From the NCBI GenBank assembly GCA_002633025.1, contig NMRB01000609.1, positions 111,568 through 175,567 of the forward strand: a stretch of DNA of 64,000 nt. The letters are read 5' to 3'. Below, piece after piece: positions 1 to 12,320 of the stretch. A model generated the notes under the pieces. It was not told where the DNA came from, did not search any database, and saw nothing but the letters and a program-made list of their open reading frames with translations. The stretch's first letter is position 1, and every line of letters starts with the position of its first letter. The translations under genes were made by a program, and so were the position numbers. This DNA is from Notospermus geniculatus (Eukaryota; Nemertea; Pilidiophora; Heteronemertea; Lineidae).

Positions 1-1329
1 GCTTCTAACGGCTTCTGTTTATAATTACAACTTTCCGGTCGGCGGTACCGCCGTCATCGCGCCTTCGGCGCTGGTATGCTCAGCCATCTACCGACAGTCC
101 CAGATGGGACCTTCCTTTATATCTTGAGTTGTATTATGTCTATATTACCTCGGCAACCAAATTTATTTAGTATATCGTGATTTATTTTTTTGTATTTCCG
201 CGTTTTCGAATATCCGCGATATCCGGATATCCGCGTTATCCGCGTTTTCTACATGCCCGAAAGCGACATGCAATCACCACTCCCTACCTCATCAGCCGTA
301 CCTGAGGTAGCTGTTACAGGGGACCGTCTAATTCGTATCACATGTACATGGGATTATATTTACCTTTTGTCGTGTGCATTGTGATGATTACAAGTTAGGA
401 AAAACTAAGCTGATCAGGTTTATGCTTGCAATATCAGGATAAGGTTGGGAGAAATGACACGCACTAGGAAAGGTACTGGGTCGGATGAAAAAAGTATCAG
501 TTATGATTAGGTTTGGGTTTCGATGACGCCGTGACGAGGTTCTATGGTACTGTGATAAGGTAAATCTATCCTGAAGTATGTCTGTAAGAGGATAATCTGT
601 TGCTCTATGGGTTGGCTAACGTTGCACGCACAGTCACTTTGGAAACATTGATTCGCCATGTTCATGTCGTCATCGAGGTTTGTTCGTTTCCCAATCCAGT
701 CTACTCCTTGCATGGCAAAGATTACCACTGAACCTACCCAAGCTATGACAAGCATTGGACATTCCTCCAACATCAGTCCCTCCGTTGAAATTCAGAACGG
801 TATCCAATGAAAGAAATCGACTCCGAACGAAAGAACGTTGATATGATTGAATCACTTTCAGTACCATCAACTTAATCTGGAGTCCTATTTCCCATTTGCC
901 TAAGCTATTGATTCCTTTCACAAAACCAATGAGTTCAGTTGGATCTCATCCAATGTTTATGCTTTAGGTGTGTGACTGTTGCAAAGGTTTCAAAAAAATC
1001 ATTAAGTATCCTCTCATATTTCTGTGACAATGATGTAGATCAATTTCCTTGGGATCAATGGAAATGTTGTAGGTGAGATGTACTCTTCTTCCTGTCAACT
1101 GACCGGGATACCCAAGGTTGGCCTGGAAGCTGGAGCTGTGGTGAAGGATACAGACGACCTGGCGTTATTAACCATGTCATGCATGTGAATGTGATGTACA
1201 TGATTGTACATGTGTTCGTGGATTCCCAGCTTCTGAACTCATGGGCACAATCTTGTCATGCAGTTGAGAAACTGACAGCATCATCTTTCAACATAATGTA
1301 ACTGGTAGAATTATTACATGTACACTTAA
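1..1329. other. Intergenic stretch, no gene seen
   Basis: No reading frame here looks like a conserved protein and no exon with flanking splice sites could be assembled. The only structure I see is a short cluster of ATATCCGCG-type words near the left end, described separately. Confidence 0.5.
199..250. repeat. Short ATATCCGCG-type repeat with palindromes
   Basis: About 50 bp contain repeated CGCGTTTTC and ATATCCGCG/TATCCGCG words around the palindrome GATATCCGGATATC. It looks like a small local simple repeat. No function can be assigned. Confidence 0.45.
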
Positions 1330-1444
1330 GCTGCATTTACCAGACATCCAGAATGCGGTATACGGAATGCGGAAACGATAAAATGCATAGCATATACCAC
1401 TTCCGCATAATTCCGCATTCCGGGTGATGACCGGTAAACGCAGC
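1330..1444. mobile_element. MITE with GCTGCRTTTACC terminal inverted repeats
   Basis: The ends are inverted copies, GCTGCATTTACC on the left and GGTAAACGCAGC on the right, flanked by TTAA on both sides. The interior is also partly self-complementary (CAGAATGCGG/CGGAATGCGG against TTCCGCATTCCG). Length is about 115 bp, with no coding capacity. The flank fits either a TTAA or a TAA target duplication, and the latter is typical of PIF/Harbinger-derived MITEs. The superfamily is an inference. Confidence 0.7.
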
Positions 1445-2215
1445 TTAACAGTAGGCCTACTGAAGGGAAGCATTCATTATTGAAAAAGCGATGACTTTGC
1501 ATAACAGTGACAGTCGTTTCACCTGCCCCTGGAAGTCAAGAGCTGGATTTATATATCGTACTATGAAAGACACGGTCAGCGCAATGCACCATGGGACCCA
1601 GTGCAATTGTTCTGATATGCACAGTGCATAATGCATTGACAATGTTTAGCCTACATGTAGTTTCTACCGTGCGGTTTCCACTGGTGTGAGAGGATGCATG
1701 TCGTCGTCACAGTCAAATGTCTACTTGTCACGGGTCATGACATTAGCGTAGAGAATGATTTCCCGCTCTCTTCATGCAGTTGTAATCAAATCTGATATGA
1801 AGTATCAGAATGAATTGGTATGGAACAATTGCAATGCAATGATAAAGCCATCAGCAGTGGGCCGAAGTCTATCTGACCATGCATCGCCCACGTCGTCGGT
1901 CATTCATCCCTCCACACGGCACTTGAGTATCTCTCATCCACAGGTCCTAGTATCATCAATATTGATAGCGTTTGGTCAATTGTTGCCCAGGGATTGCCAA
2001 TTTCAGGCGTGATAACCCCAGCCATGATGAGTTCGGGAGTGGTATTTACAGAGTTCTTCTGCTTGGATGATCTAGATACCTTTAAATCACTGGCTATAGT
2101 GGATGGTAAATCCAATGGGATCTCATTTGGATTGATTTAGCCTGGTAAATGATACATGGTGACGGAGGTTTGTTCGGCAGGATGGCTTGATTCTTCGTCT
2201 ATTTCTTCGTTTTAA

Positions 2216-2440
2216 TTAACCAGCCACCTTCAGCTCGTTGAAGCTTTTGTCGTTGGTGGTATGAGCAGCAGTGTCGTACGGTACTGAACGGGTGTGCAGA
2301 TGGAACAGGAACCCCTCCCGGCGCTGTCTCAGTGACACCTTGAAGACGTCGATTGAAGGTGGCTGAAGCAGTTGGTTCCAGTCTTTAATGTCCTGGAGAG
2401 AAGAAGGATTTCCTGGTGTTATTTCTTGCTGGGAGGTCAC
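2216..2440 (-). pseudogene. Possible degraded LINE reverse-transcriptase tail
   Basis: The minus-strand frame contains DWNQLLQPPSIDVFKVSLRQ. This resembles the conserved segment after the reverse-transcriptase domain of CR1/L2/Jockey-type LINEs (pattern WN.LP....A.S...FK..L). The surrounding frame is short and no upstream RT motifs (such as a YxDD box) are recognisable, so it would be a 3' remnant. The assignment rests on one motif only. A translated search against a repeat protein library would settle it. Confidence 0.35.
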
Positions 2441-5134
2441 GTACTGAAAGGTCTGTTTGTTGAATGCTCTTAATGGCCTGACGGTTGGTCTCGGTCTACG
2501 TACATGTAGTTGCTAGATGTTCTTGAAGGCCGACATACATGTACCTGATGGTTGGTCTCAGCACTCTGGTCGTTTGATATTCTTGAAGGTTGAAGAGTTT
2601 CGAAGGGTTATGAAGCTTCCAAACGATACATACATAGGTTGGTTGTGCCAGTGCCGGGCCCACAGATTAAAAGTTGTTGTATGAGGCCTATGATCGTCTG
2701 CTGGCCATAGATTCCGAATGGTACTGTAAGATAGGTACATGGAACTGGTTTCAAGGTACAAAAAAGTGATTCAGATTGGTTTAGGTGCCTGGCATTTCCT
2801 TTCAGTTATCATCCAGCCACTGCCTGCGCCTTTCAGCTATTTCATTGTTGTGTCCATCACTCTAAAGTAATTCCAATATTTGTGTAATATGTCACTCCAA
2901 TAATAGACATACACTATCTGTTTCCATTATATTTCAAATAGCCCCTAGATGCTGTCTCCCACTCATTATTTTCTTATAAAATTTCAAAGTATGATGGAAT
3001 AGAGTGTGACATTTATCTACCGTTGTTTGGTGCACAATGCCTAGAGGCTTGTTTTCATCAGATCGCATGATTCTATATCAAAAGTTGTGTGGTAAAAACA
3101 TGTCGGGTGGGCATGTGTTTCCGTGTTCAGATGGTATGCTTCTCAAGGCTTGTTGGAGGCCGTTCGTTTCTTAAGGTTAACTGCCGAATAGGAGGAGTAG
3201 ACGTTTACTGAAGTTTCGCTTCAGTTCTGTTTTGAAGAATGTGAAATAGAAGTCGGATTTCCAAGGTGAAAGACATTGCTTCCTACCAGACTCGAACCCA
3301 CGTTTGAAGACTTCAATTTGAATCAAAATCCTGGGACCTGACTGGAAACACTAATATTGGTGTGCTGGCAAAATTGCAGCACCATAACAAGTTCCTTAGC
3401 CTTGGAAACAAAGAAGTTCCTCTGGGACGCCAATAATCGACTATTGGCACAGTTGGAACACCACGACTGGTATTTAGCCAACGTTGGAAACGAAAGAAAG
3501 TTCTTCAGTAAACACTACTAAACGTTTTGTTGTCTTAATACATGTAGCTGCCGCCTAACCGTAGAGTCAGCCTCTGAAAGAAGAAAAGTTCCTCTGTATA
3601 AACAGGTCTTTTGAGGCAGGGATGGTTCTTCCACACATGGTGAGAGAGAAGACATTGGCTTCTAATTTTCTGCTTCATGTCTTACCAAACAACACGTCGT
3701 CTCAGTGCTGAGACCCTTGAGGCAGAGTTCCATAATGTTGGGACTAATTAAAAAGGGTCTTCCACCCACCAAAATAACACAAATATACATGTATTTGCCT
3801 GTAGCAATAAACTATTATCTATCAATTATGCACATTGGACCTTTGCCAATCTCCACGTACTCATTTGCTGGTAATAAAATCATTTGTATCCTTGACTACC
3901 ATCGTCACACCCTAATTTTACCATGATTTGTTATTTCCTGCTGTCTTATGAAGGTTTTCTATCGTGCCTTACTTCCGTTGCAGACTTGCCATGTAACTTG
4001 TTATTCGTCTTGAGTATAGAAAATGGTTTTCATTCAAGAACAAAATGAACATTAGGATAAAAATTCAGCATTACCGTCGATGCTACTCTGCCAATTTGGC
4101 AAGCATCTTTTTTCAAATCAGACTTGAAGTTGACAGATATGAAAAGGTGTGAAACATGTAGCGTACACAAGATGGTCATGAGACCGCCACATGATGCTGA
4201 TATACACGTACATGTCGTATACATACTTTAACCAAAATTCGCAGTCGGATCACTGACCTGGCTTTGCCACTGGGATCTTGCTCCTCCAAAATTATCATAT
4301 CAAAAGCTTCGATTCAACGATATCAACAACAACCTGTTGAGTGGTCAGCAATGCAGGTGTGAAAGGAAAGAATGTCCCCAGGAAAAACTGTCCCAGCAAC
4401 AAAAGATCCTATTGTAACATTCTAATCTCCGGTGATTGGTTTCTATAGCCATGCACCTTAATCCGTCATTGAACAATAGAAGCGGACACTTTTCACAGGG
4501 GGACAATCTTTACTATTACATGTATCGAAAAAAACTCAAAGGACAGTCGTTGTGCATTTTTGCATGAAATGTACGTCATCCAGCTGGTCAATGAGTTTTC
4601 TCCGAGGACTTGCTTCAGTAGGCCTCGGCAAATATAACACTGTTTGCTCTGCAATCGATGTTTGATGGCATTGAGAGCACATGGCCTGGTGAACACATTT
4701 ACCTCACTTGTGAGTAAATAAAATTCGTCCATGAACATCCACTCGATCCCTTGCATGCACAGCAGCAGCGTACAGCTCTCTGCTATGAAGGATTCCTTCT
4801 CGGAGGTTTCGGTTGATCGATGCATGATTCCTTGTCAAGGGTTAACCAATCCAACCCTTCTTCTTCTTGCCTACGACTCACTCTATCAGATTTTCCTCTT
4901 GAATTCTAAGCTGTCACTTCATTTCCATGAAATTAGATGCCATCATCGGCTCCTCTAATCAGATTTCACCATGTTAATTGCAATATGATTAAGACTGCTT
5001 TGATTTCATAGTGTCATGTAATCCACCCTGCGGGGAGGTTCTGGAATACCAGTGATGAGTGGAGTGCATTCATTTGAAAACCTCAAAGTAGTTCAGTATG
5101 TGTGGAGTGCAGGGGGCAACTCGAAGATGTTGGT
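2441..5134. other. Intergenic stretch with a SINE-like fragment
   Basis: No gene is supported. Repeated short phrases of the type GGAAACRAAGAAGTTCCTCTG occur between about 3370 and 3600 and suggest a decayed local repeat. A SINE-like fragment lies at 3242-3301. Otherwise I see nothing I can name. Confidence 0.4.
3242..3301 (-). mobile_element. tRNA-derived SINE fragment (same family as at 30.7 and 32.2 kb)
   Basis: About 60 bp match the segments at 30701-30761 and 32221-32281 almost base for base, including GGTGAAAGACATTGCTTCC and the following TCGAACCCAC. On the minus strand the latter reads GTGGGTTCGA, resembling the B box of an internal RNA polymerase III promoter. Similarity stops just upstream of the B box in minus-strand terms, so this copy lacks most of the tRNA-like head. 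Confidence 0.6.
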
Positions 5135-5505
5135 TTGTGTCAAAGCTTGTGACACTCAACTAGATGTTGCTCTTTCTTTTGTTCTTGTTGTCCATGTCAG
5201 AGCCTGTGACAGCTCTTTTATTGTTCTTGTTGTCCATGTCAACGCCTTTAATGACTTCAAACTACCTGTTGCTCTTCTTTTGTTCTTGTTGTGTATGTCA
5301 AAGCCTGTTACTAGGTCTTATCTAGAAGTAGTTCTCGTTTTTCTTGTGTATGCCAAAGCCTGTCATGCCTGTGACTTGCTTTGACAGAGATGTAGCTGTA
5401 TGTAGCTCTTGTCTTCTTGTTGTTGTGTATGTCAAAGTATATGAATCAAAACATGTTGTAGCTGTTGCTTTGGTCTTGTTGTCTATGTCAGAGCCTGTGT
5501 AACAT
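5135..5505. repeat. Degenerate ~75 bp tandem repeat
   Basis: Five to six imperfect units share the phrases GTTCTTGTTGTCCATGTCA and AAAGCCTGTGAC. An open frame of 110 codons runs through the array on the plus strand, but it is simply the translated repeat (recurring VLVVHV/KAC blocks) and is not evidence of a gene. It is a minisatellite of unknown role. Confidence 0.65.
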
Positions 5506-6210
5506 TATTATGATGAAAAAACCATTCATTAGCTGGAATCATTGTCTTGGTATCACACACCTAGAAGACCACACTTACATACATTTCTACTGAACAGTCG
5601 GTTCCTATGGACACCCAAGAATATGACCTTTCCCAAACTGACATTGATTCCCATTAACAGTTTCCTATCACAGAAAGCCAAATGGAATGGTGTGTCATTC
5701 ATTCGTACACTCTCCTCCGATCAGTCCACCTATACTAGACAAATGGCAATACAATAGGTGTTAATTCTCCCCTGAGAGATCGCTATGTCTCTCCTCATCA
5801 ATATTGCACTGTAACAATATTCATTGAAGAACAAAGCTAACCTGTGTACTGTACATGTATTTCAGATAAAGGTAGCGAGATTAGCGACAATCCTATTCCT
5901 GTACAGGTCCTGCTGGACATCTTAAACCCTAAGCGACTGCAGTCGAGCCATGAATCACGTGCAACTGTCTCGGACGATCCTGTTGTTCTCCTGTTTGTCC
6001 AGGAGTTGAAATGACTGGTTCTGCATCTTAATTCAGTGAATCGATCATATCTTATCAGTCTGTCATGGCTCTTGAGATGGTGCTCAACACCCGTGTAACA
6101 TCTGTCAATGTCCTATCGGACAGTGTCCCCGCAGTGTTAGGAAAACGTGTGAACAGATTGACTTGTGTATCAGGGTGTGGGTGGGTGTGCCCTCTTGTCA
6201 GGTTGTGGCT

Positions 6211-6362
6211 GAAGCGGGTGATCCACTGTCGCGATTTTGGCTTGAGACGCGGTTGCGTTCCCTTGCGGTTACCATATAAGGACTTCCGATTGCCATATAA
6301 GGCGATCGCAAGGCACCGCAACCCCGTCTCAAGCCCAAATCGCGACAGTGGATTCGCCGCTT
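6211..6362. mobile_element. ~150 bp hairpin MITE
   Basis: Two arms of about 50-60 nt are inverted copies. The left arm reads ATCCACTGTCGCGATTTTGG and continues GCTTGAGACG; the right arm is its complement with a few mismatches. The centre also pairs (CCATATAAGG occurs twice in the loop). There is no coding capacity, and target duplications are not clear. Confidence 0.7.
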
Positions 6363-7375
6363 GATTCGGTCAGTCTGTTGTAGAGGAACACTGGCTCAGA
6401 GGACAAGTTTAAGCTCAGAACATTGGAAAGAATGACAAGGAAGTATGACCGTCTGCGTTCTGCAGCCAGCTGACTGGTGATAAGGAATCTTCTGGACTGA
6501 GGTCGGGCATGACTACAACGACCAGGCGATCCGTAGTGATCTGTGGACATGAGTCAACCTTTCATATGTACGACCGCTGGGGCTCGGTCTTGGATCATTG
6601 TACTTCGGCCATGTCGGTGTTCACATAAGCCTCAACAACAAACGGCGGGAATGTCAACAGAGTTTGTTAGTTGAACGAGCCAGTCTGTGGCCTGGGGTTG
6701 ACAGTGGATACCAAGTGGAGTAATTTACATTGGCTTTTGACTTGGAGTTTCCTATGGATTGTGTGTAAACTCTGAATCACAGAAGGGCATTATGATTATG
6801 GCATTGAATGTTTCATTTATGTAATGTAGGACGTCTACCTAATCCCTGCAAAATGGGGTCGGCAAATGCCCATCGGAGTGCCATGCTCCTGCTGGTCAAC
6901 CTCCCAGCTGACGAGCCGCATTTTCCATACACCCGAATCAAAATTCCTGCTGCACAATCATTGAGATCCAACTCGTGGGATGTCAACATTCACCCTGTGA
7001 GCGTGTCACCAGTTTTCTCAACAGCTTCAGAAGTTTCTGTGGTAATGGCAGACCACGCAAAGAACGATCAACATTATTGGTCCAGGAGCCTTTGTCGTGG
7101 ACACGGGAGTAGATTCGGCTCCGCTATGGGAGTTATGAATCATACGTGCATAAAGAAGATTCAGATATCCAGGCTAATGTATAGATTTTGCTTGATTGGA
7201 TCATGTTGCTGTGGCAGGATGAAAGAATTGGTTATTCAAGTCAGACAATTCTGGGACCATTTATCAATTCGGGCGGTACCGGACAACGTGCGGTGATTTC
7301 TTTCTTTGTCACTTTTCTGTTGGAAAAGTACATGTAGCTTCTCCAACACCTTTCCTTCTCTTTGACAATAAATAC

Positions 7376-7536
7376 GTGTGAACAATTGTTCACTATAGGT
7401 GTGAACAATTGTTCTCTATACGTATGTGTGAACATTTATTCACTCTGAATAGGTGTGAACAGTTGTTCACTATAGGCCTAAATATGTGTGAACAATTGTT
7501 TGCTATAAATAGGTGTGAACTGAACAATTGTTCAGT
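7376..7536. repeat. Tandem array of GTGAACAATTGTTCAC palindromes
   Basis: Six spaced units of roughly 25-35 bp contain variants of GTGAACAATTGTTCAC joined by CTATA(AAT)AGGT linkers. Four carry the exact palindrome AACAATTGTT (7381, 7404, 7491, 7523), and two are degenerate (near 7431 and 7459). AACAAT/ATTGTT are Sox-type HMG-box half sites and CAATTG is an E-box-like core. A regulatory role is an inference, and a simple minisatellite is the default reading. Confidence 0.75.
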
Positions 7537-8039
7537 GCCAGTGTCAGATCAGCTGATGGATTCTGAGTTCGTGCGAAACCAGCTGTGATGCCAAAATGTA
7601 TGAAATGTCAATAAAATGTATCGTATAATGTCACTTGAGTTCATTTGGCTGATATTATTGTATCATTATTGTTTGAAAATAATCAATGTGTACACGTTGT
7701 CAATAAACTAATTTGATTCTTACATTGATTTGTTCAATTATCTTCGCCCAGAAATGTCAGTTTTTACACCTCAATGGCCGAGGTTTCGAGTCGATTGGCG
7801 CGAATGAAACAGACATAAGTTGGTGATGTCACATCTAGGGTTTCTCTGATAGTTTGACTAATTTACACATACTCTAGTGACATAGACCCTCAGTTTCTTG
7901 TTAACCTGTGCTGACAGACACGTTGCTGCGAGGCATCGGAGCCATTAGCACAGAGAAATGTCAGGGAAGAAACCTGCTATCAGTTACCACCATTTAGAAG
8001 AAGTGCGTCTGTCAAATTACCATAGGATTGTTGTGTTGT

Positions 8040-8375
8040 GGCTTTTGATGAAAGCCATCTAACTTCTGTCGTATAATGGCTCTTGTTGAAAACCCCACTG
8101 ACTTTTGTCATGTTACATGGCGTCTTGTTGAGAATCCCTCTGACTTCTGTCACATTATAAATGGCTCCTGTCGAAAACCCCTCTGACTGACTTCTGTCAT
8201 GTTCATGGCTCTATTGTTGAGAACCCTGCTGACTTCTGTTGTGTTATATGGTTCTTGTTGAGAACTCTTCTGATTCCTATCAATCCAGATGGTTCTGGTT
8301 GAAAACCCCTTCTGACATTTCGATAGGCCTAGCTGTCATTGAGAATCACTTGATGTCTGTCGTGCTACATCGTCC
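8040..8375. repeat. Degenerate ~58 bp tandem repeat
   Basis: Five to six imperfect copies share TCTGACTTCTGTCATGTT, ATGGCTCTTGTTGA and GAAAACCCC. Divergence between units is high, so the array is old. No coding potential. Confidence 0.65.
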
Positions 8376-8510
8376 TTTTGTTTCAAGTCATTGTCCTTTC
8401 ATCAAGTGACTTCTCTCACATGGAGCAAACACCTGTTCACTTCCGTTCACTTTGCTCCATCCTGCCCTGTAGGACTGAGTTGGTTTCCTTGGTAATCAAG
8501 CCAACATAAA

Positions 8511-8629
8511 GGGCCGTATTCTAGAACGTTCCTTAACATTAAGGCCCACCTTAAATCTATTGTTCTCAATGGTTTTACAATAGACTTAAGGTCGACCTTA
8601 ACGTTAAGGAACGTTCTAGAATACGGGCC
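8511..8629. mobile_element. 119 bp palindromic MITE, copy 1
   Basis: The element begins GGGCCGTATTCTAGAACG and ends with the near-perfect complement. Internal arms CCTTAACATTAAGG/CCTTAACGTTAAGG are themselves palindromic. A second copy lies at 20101-20219 in the opposite orientation, as shown by the asymmetric loop, so this is a dispersed family. It is too short to code for anything. Confidence 0.8.
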
Positions 8630-9113
8630 AAAAACTACCCTTTCTTGTTACACCTCCAGTTTTTATATGTCTTCGTTTATACCCTTGATGTCTTTCTTCA
8701 CATGTCGAACATGTGCATTACATTCTGCGAATATAAAAAAGGTTGTTTACCGCCGTCTCTGCAACGTATGACATCTCATCCAACTGCTTTCATTTTTAAG
8801 AGAGCAAATACTTCATTAATCCTCTTGACAGGATTTTGTCAGCCAGCCATGTCTTTTGGGAATCTCTCTGCCGTCTTCAGTCTTGAACAAATTTCAATTT
8901 AATTCCGAATCTGAAGTAATTACATTAAATTTTTGTAAGCGGTGATGTTCGAACGTGATGGTAGACCAGTCACTTTGATCTTCTCAGGAGGTCTGTGGGA
9001 TAGGCGCTGCTCTATGTGAGAGTTTTTTTGCGCAAGTTGCCTCCCATTGGGCAAATCAACCATTGAAAACAGCAGGGAGTCGTTTGTGTCATTGTTCTCA
9101 TGCAGCGTCCTCG

Positions 9114-9427
9114 CTACTCCACTTGAGTTTTCTCGTGCGAGTTGGTGTCAATGGGCAATTCATCATTAGAGAGTTTAAGAAATCCAACGATAAACATTGA
9201 CTTACGACAACGTTATTTTTTGTACCGAAAATGCAATATAAAATGTAGTGAATGTGTAGTATGAAAAATAATGTTGTTGTAAAGGTCACGTTTGTCGTTT
9301 GATTTCTTAAACTCCCTATTGTCTGTTTCCTTAGTTGTTCGGCTGTGGCCAAAGGAAGAAACAACTGCTCAGATTTGATTTGCCCATAGAGAGCTACTCG
9401 CACGAGATAAACTCTCAAGTGGAGCAG
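9114..9427. mobile_element. ~314 bp fold-back element
   Basis: The outer arms read CTACTCCACTTGAG on the left and the complement of CTGCTCCACTTGAG on the right. Similarity continues inward through TCTCGTGCGAGT, ATGGGCAA, AGTTTAAGAAATC and TTATTTTT words, so almost the whole element is one long imperfect hairpin. This is typical of a fold-back MITE. The target duplication is not resolved. Confidence 0.65.
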
Positions 9428-10309
9428 GTTGTTGTTGTGGTTAATGAGAGGAAGCAGTGGCGAAATGGTGTGGGCTGGATTCTGTTGACTAGAACATCAT
9501 CACTGAGATGCCATGTTCTTTCAGATACGCACACATCTGACGGACTTCAAAAGCTTGCATTGGCAGCCATTTGTGTTTATTGTCACCCGTGCGTTTGATG
9601 ACTGCGTGATAGTAGCATCAAAGCCTGCATTAAAGGCCTTGTTGCTGATGCCTGTTTAGATATCGTGTCATTTGGATTCAAGTCACATCAGATTCACTCG
9701 ATTAATCCACAAATCTATGCATCTGTTCGATCTGCAAAACATGAGATTAGGTCCTACATAATAATCTCCCTCCCATTATGTTTTAATTCATTCGTTGGAT
9801 GTACTAATACTTAATGCAGTTGTTGTTACTTTGGCTAACAAAATGTTGAAGGACATGTACAGTGTGGCTTTTATGAAGATCAGCTTTTATGTTAGTTGGC
9901 AGATGAAAGCTTCTTTTTGTGAGGCGAATGAAAAATTTATGTTGCTACTTAGGGACAGCGAAAACCACCACCATTTGCGCCGCCTCTTTGTGGTGTTTAT
10001 CTTGTGAGAAGTGAGTGTTTGAAAAGTGTCCGATTCGTTCTGTGTAACTCCTCTACACAAATGGTACGCGATAGTTCTCACAGAACTGACGGTAGAAAAA
10101 TGTGGACGTTACCTACAGATTTATGTGAGACTGCCTCCAGGGAAACCACTGGAAGGAGCAGTGGCCCTGAATCCTTTAGCATCAGCAGTTTAATTGATAT
10201 GTCAGTCATTCAGTAGGTGTCCCCTGCCCGGGACAGTGATTGAATATCACATTCTTTGATCTCACAGGCCAGTTCAACAGCAACAGCCTTCAGAGATTGA
10301 TAAAACCTA

Positions 10310-10554
10310 GCGTCCACTAGGGCGCGGACAAGACGCGGAATGCAAATTTAGTGAATCCGCATTCATTCGGCAACCACTCCGCATATTCTTGAAAGGTTCC
10401 GTTCACTGTCTTTATCATTCCGGAACAGTTCGCGGCATTTCTGCACGTTCGGGAAAGGGTAAAACGACCAATAGGACTTGATGCGGAAGCAATGCCGAAA
10501 TGACACATTTGCTTCCCGAACCCTTCCTAATGTTGTCGGCGCTCTAGTGGACGC
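10310..10554. mobile_element. ~245 bp MITE with GCGTCCACTAG ends
   Basis: The terminal inverted repeats are about 22 bp: GCGTCCACTAGGGCGCGGAC on the left and the complement of GCGTCCACTAGAGCGCCGAC on the right. The interior is AT/GC balanced with no open frame of interest. The superfamily is not assigned, since the flanking duplication is unclear. Confidence 0.7.
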
Positions 10555-11243
10555 CACCCATTAACTGCGGATTACACAAATAACAGGTTATATTGGTGGC
10601 GAATGATCAATGATTCCCAGGGCGTTGTCGTTACATAAAGGAAGGTTAGAGAATGTTGAGGCTATTTTAACCTGTCTGGAATAAGGACCTTGTTGACAAA
10701 GCATCCATTGGACCTGCGGATCCATAAGATGACTCACTGCAGGGAACCAATACCGGTATATATTTACATGTACTTGCTGACGGGCAGTTTCGAAGGCGGC
10801 ATTGCAGATAACATTGTGGTACCACACTGTATGGAGGCAAATGCATGTTCTCAGTACAACGTCTCTGTGAACGACATTCCGCTTTCTAGCACCGGTGGGA
10901 AAGCAGGAAAATTCCCCCTGAATGAAAACCTGGGTGGTATTGATGTCTGTTTCAAGAATACAGTTGTCATTCATGGGTTACTATAGTTTTCTTGCAAATT
11001 GGTATAGGTCAGTGCATTGCAAAAATCGGCCCGGCCTTCCTGATGATCGCTCGTCAGACCAGTGTTTGACACCGAACTTCGAAACTAGTGACGCCCAGTT
11101 TCTCGTCAGTCCAACAAGTTATCACACGTTGCCTTACAAATTAGAAATCAGTCTTTCCTATGACATCAAAGAAGATGTGCCATCAATAACGTCAATATCC
11201 CTGCAAACATGAATGATGACATTAATTACATGTATGTGACTTA

Positions 11244-11982
11244 GGGATCATCTCAAAATTCATTGATGCCCCAAAAGACGAAAGTATTTCGTCTCTCTGT
11301 GGACCCCCTACCCCCTCCTAAAGACTAAATGACGAAGATGTCTGGCATCAATGTTTTATTCCTCAAAAAACGTGTTGTTTTTACAAAAATGACATGATGG
11401 TGATGTATAAAAACTTTAAAGTGACATGATTAAAATCCGTGTGAGTCATGAGTTATCTTCGTCTCTTTTTTGTGCAGAAAAAAAATCACATGAGGAAGCC
11501 TTCATCTCCGCAGAGAGTATGAGTATGAGGCGGAGGGGCAAACTCCTCACAGAGGCACCTATCTCCGTTCTTCCCACATCATGACATACATGTAGTATTG
11601 ACGACCGGAAGTAGTCAAGCTGGACATGCGCAGGAGGTTGGGGAGGGGGCATCGAAGAATTGTCTATCTGAAGATGTCAATGTGTGATGACATCGGATTG
11701 GTCCAGTCTGGTGGGGGTTTCTATCGAGTGTCGTTATTGGCTAGAGCGAACTATGGTGGCTTGTGCGTAGTGTATGCTTTTGTATACAGAGTCAGAGGCC
11801 CAGTAGGGAATTGTGTGTTTTTCTCGTAGTTTGCCGATTTTACTTGAACTTTTTTCAAAATTTTGAAAGTGATGCCACAGGTGAAAAAAAGACGAAAATT
11901 AAGCCAGAAAATTACTGACCCCCTCCCCCCCAGACGAAATACTTTCGTCTTTTGGGGCATCAATGAATTTTGAGATGATCCC
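11244..11982. mobile_element. 739 bp DNA transposon remnant with TTA target duplication
   Basis: The ends are about 50 bp inverted repeats starting GGGATCATCTCAAAATTCAT, nearly perfect up to AAGACGAAAGTATTTCGTC. TTA flanks both sides (11241-11243 and 11983-11985). A 3 bp TTA duplication is characteristic of PIF/Harbinger transposons. The interior holds no recognisable transposase, so the element is non-autonomous. Confidence 0.8.
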
Positions 11983-12319
11983 TTAGCTCACGGTCTGCTT
12001 CTGTCATCAACTTGATTGATTTGATGTTCGACTGATCTGCACTTCCAGAACAAGGCATATCTAGCCATGTTCATCTTTACATTTATTGCAGCTGTACGTC
12101 ATTGGTGGAATGAAAGGCCATCCTATTCGAGATCTTGGCTTAAAGAGTAGACTGCTTTGGGTAGAGATGTTCTATTTGGACTTTAGCTGCCTGACAGTAG
12201 GCAAACTTCTTGGCGTACCGTACCCTTTACCAAATCGAGAGGCTGCGAAAAGTGGGTCTCTCTTTGCGGACTAGGGGCCTGTTTCATAAGTGACTTTAAG
12301 CTAATGGTACCATTAACTT

Positions 12320-12320
12320 N
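12320..12320. other. Single undetermined base (assembly join)
   Basis: One isolated n follows a GGGGCCTGTTTCATAAGTGA phrase that looks like a repeat end. Other single n characters in this window mark joins where sequence jumps between copies, so continuity across this point should not be trusted. Confidence 0.6.

Noticed and set aside
6808-7296. 162-codon plus-strand frame
   Set aside because: The composition is not protein-like and no motif or homologous feature is visible. It is probably chance.
7381-7533. CRISPR-like spaced palindromic repeats
   Set aside because: The units are degenerate, the spacers are short and AT-rich, and the window is animal DNA. It is a minisatellite, not a CRISPR array.
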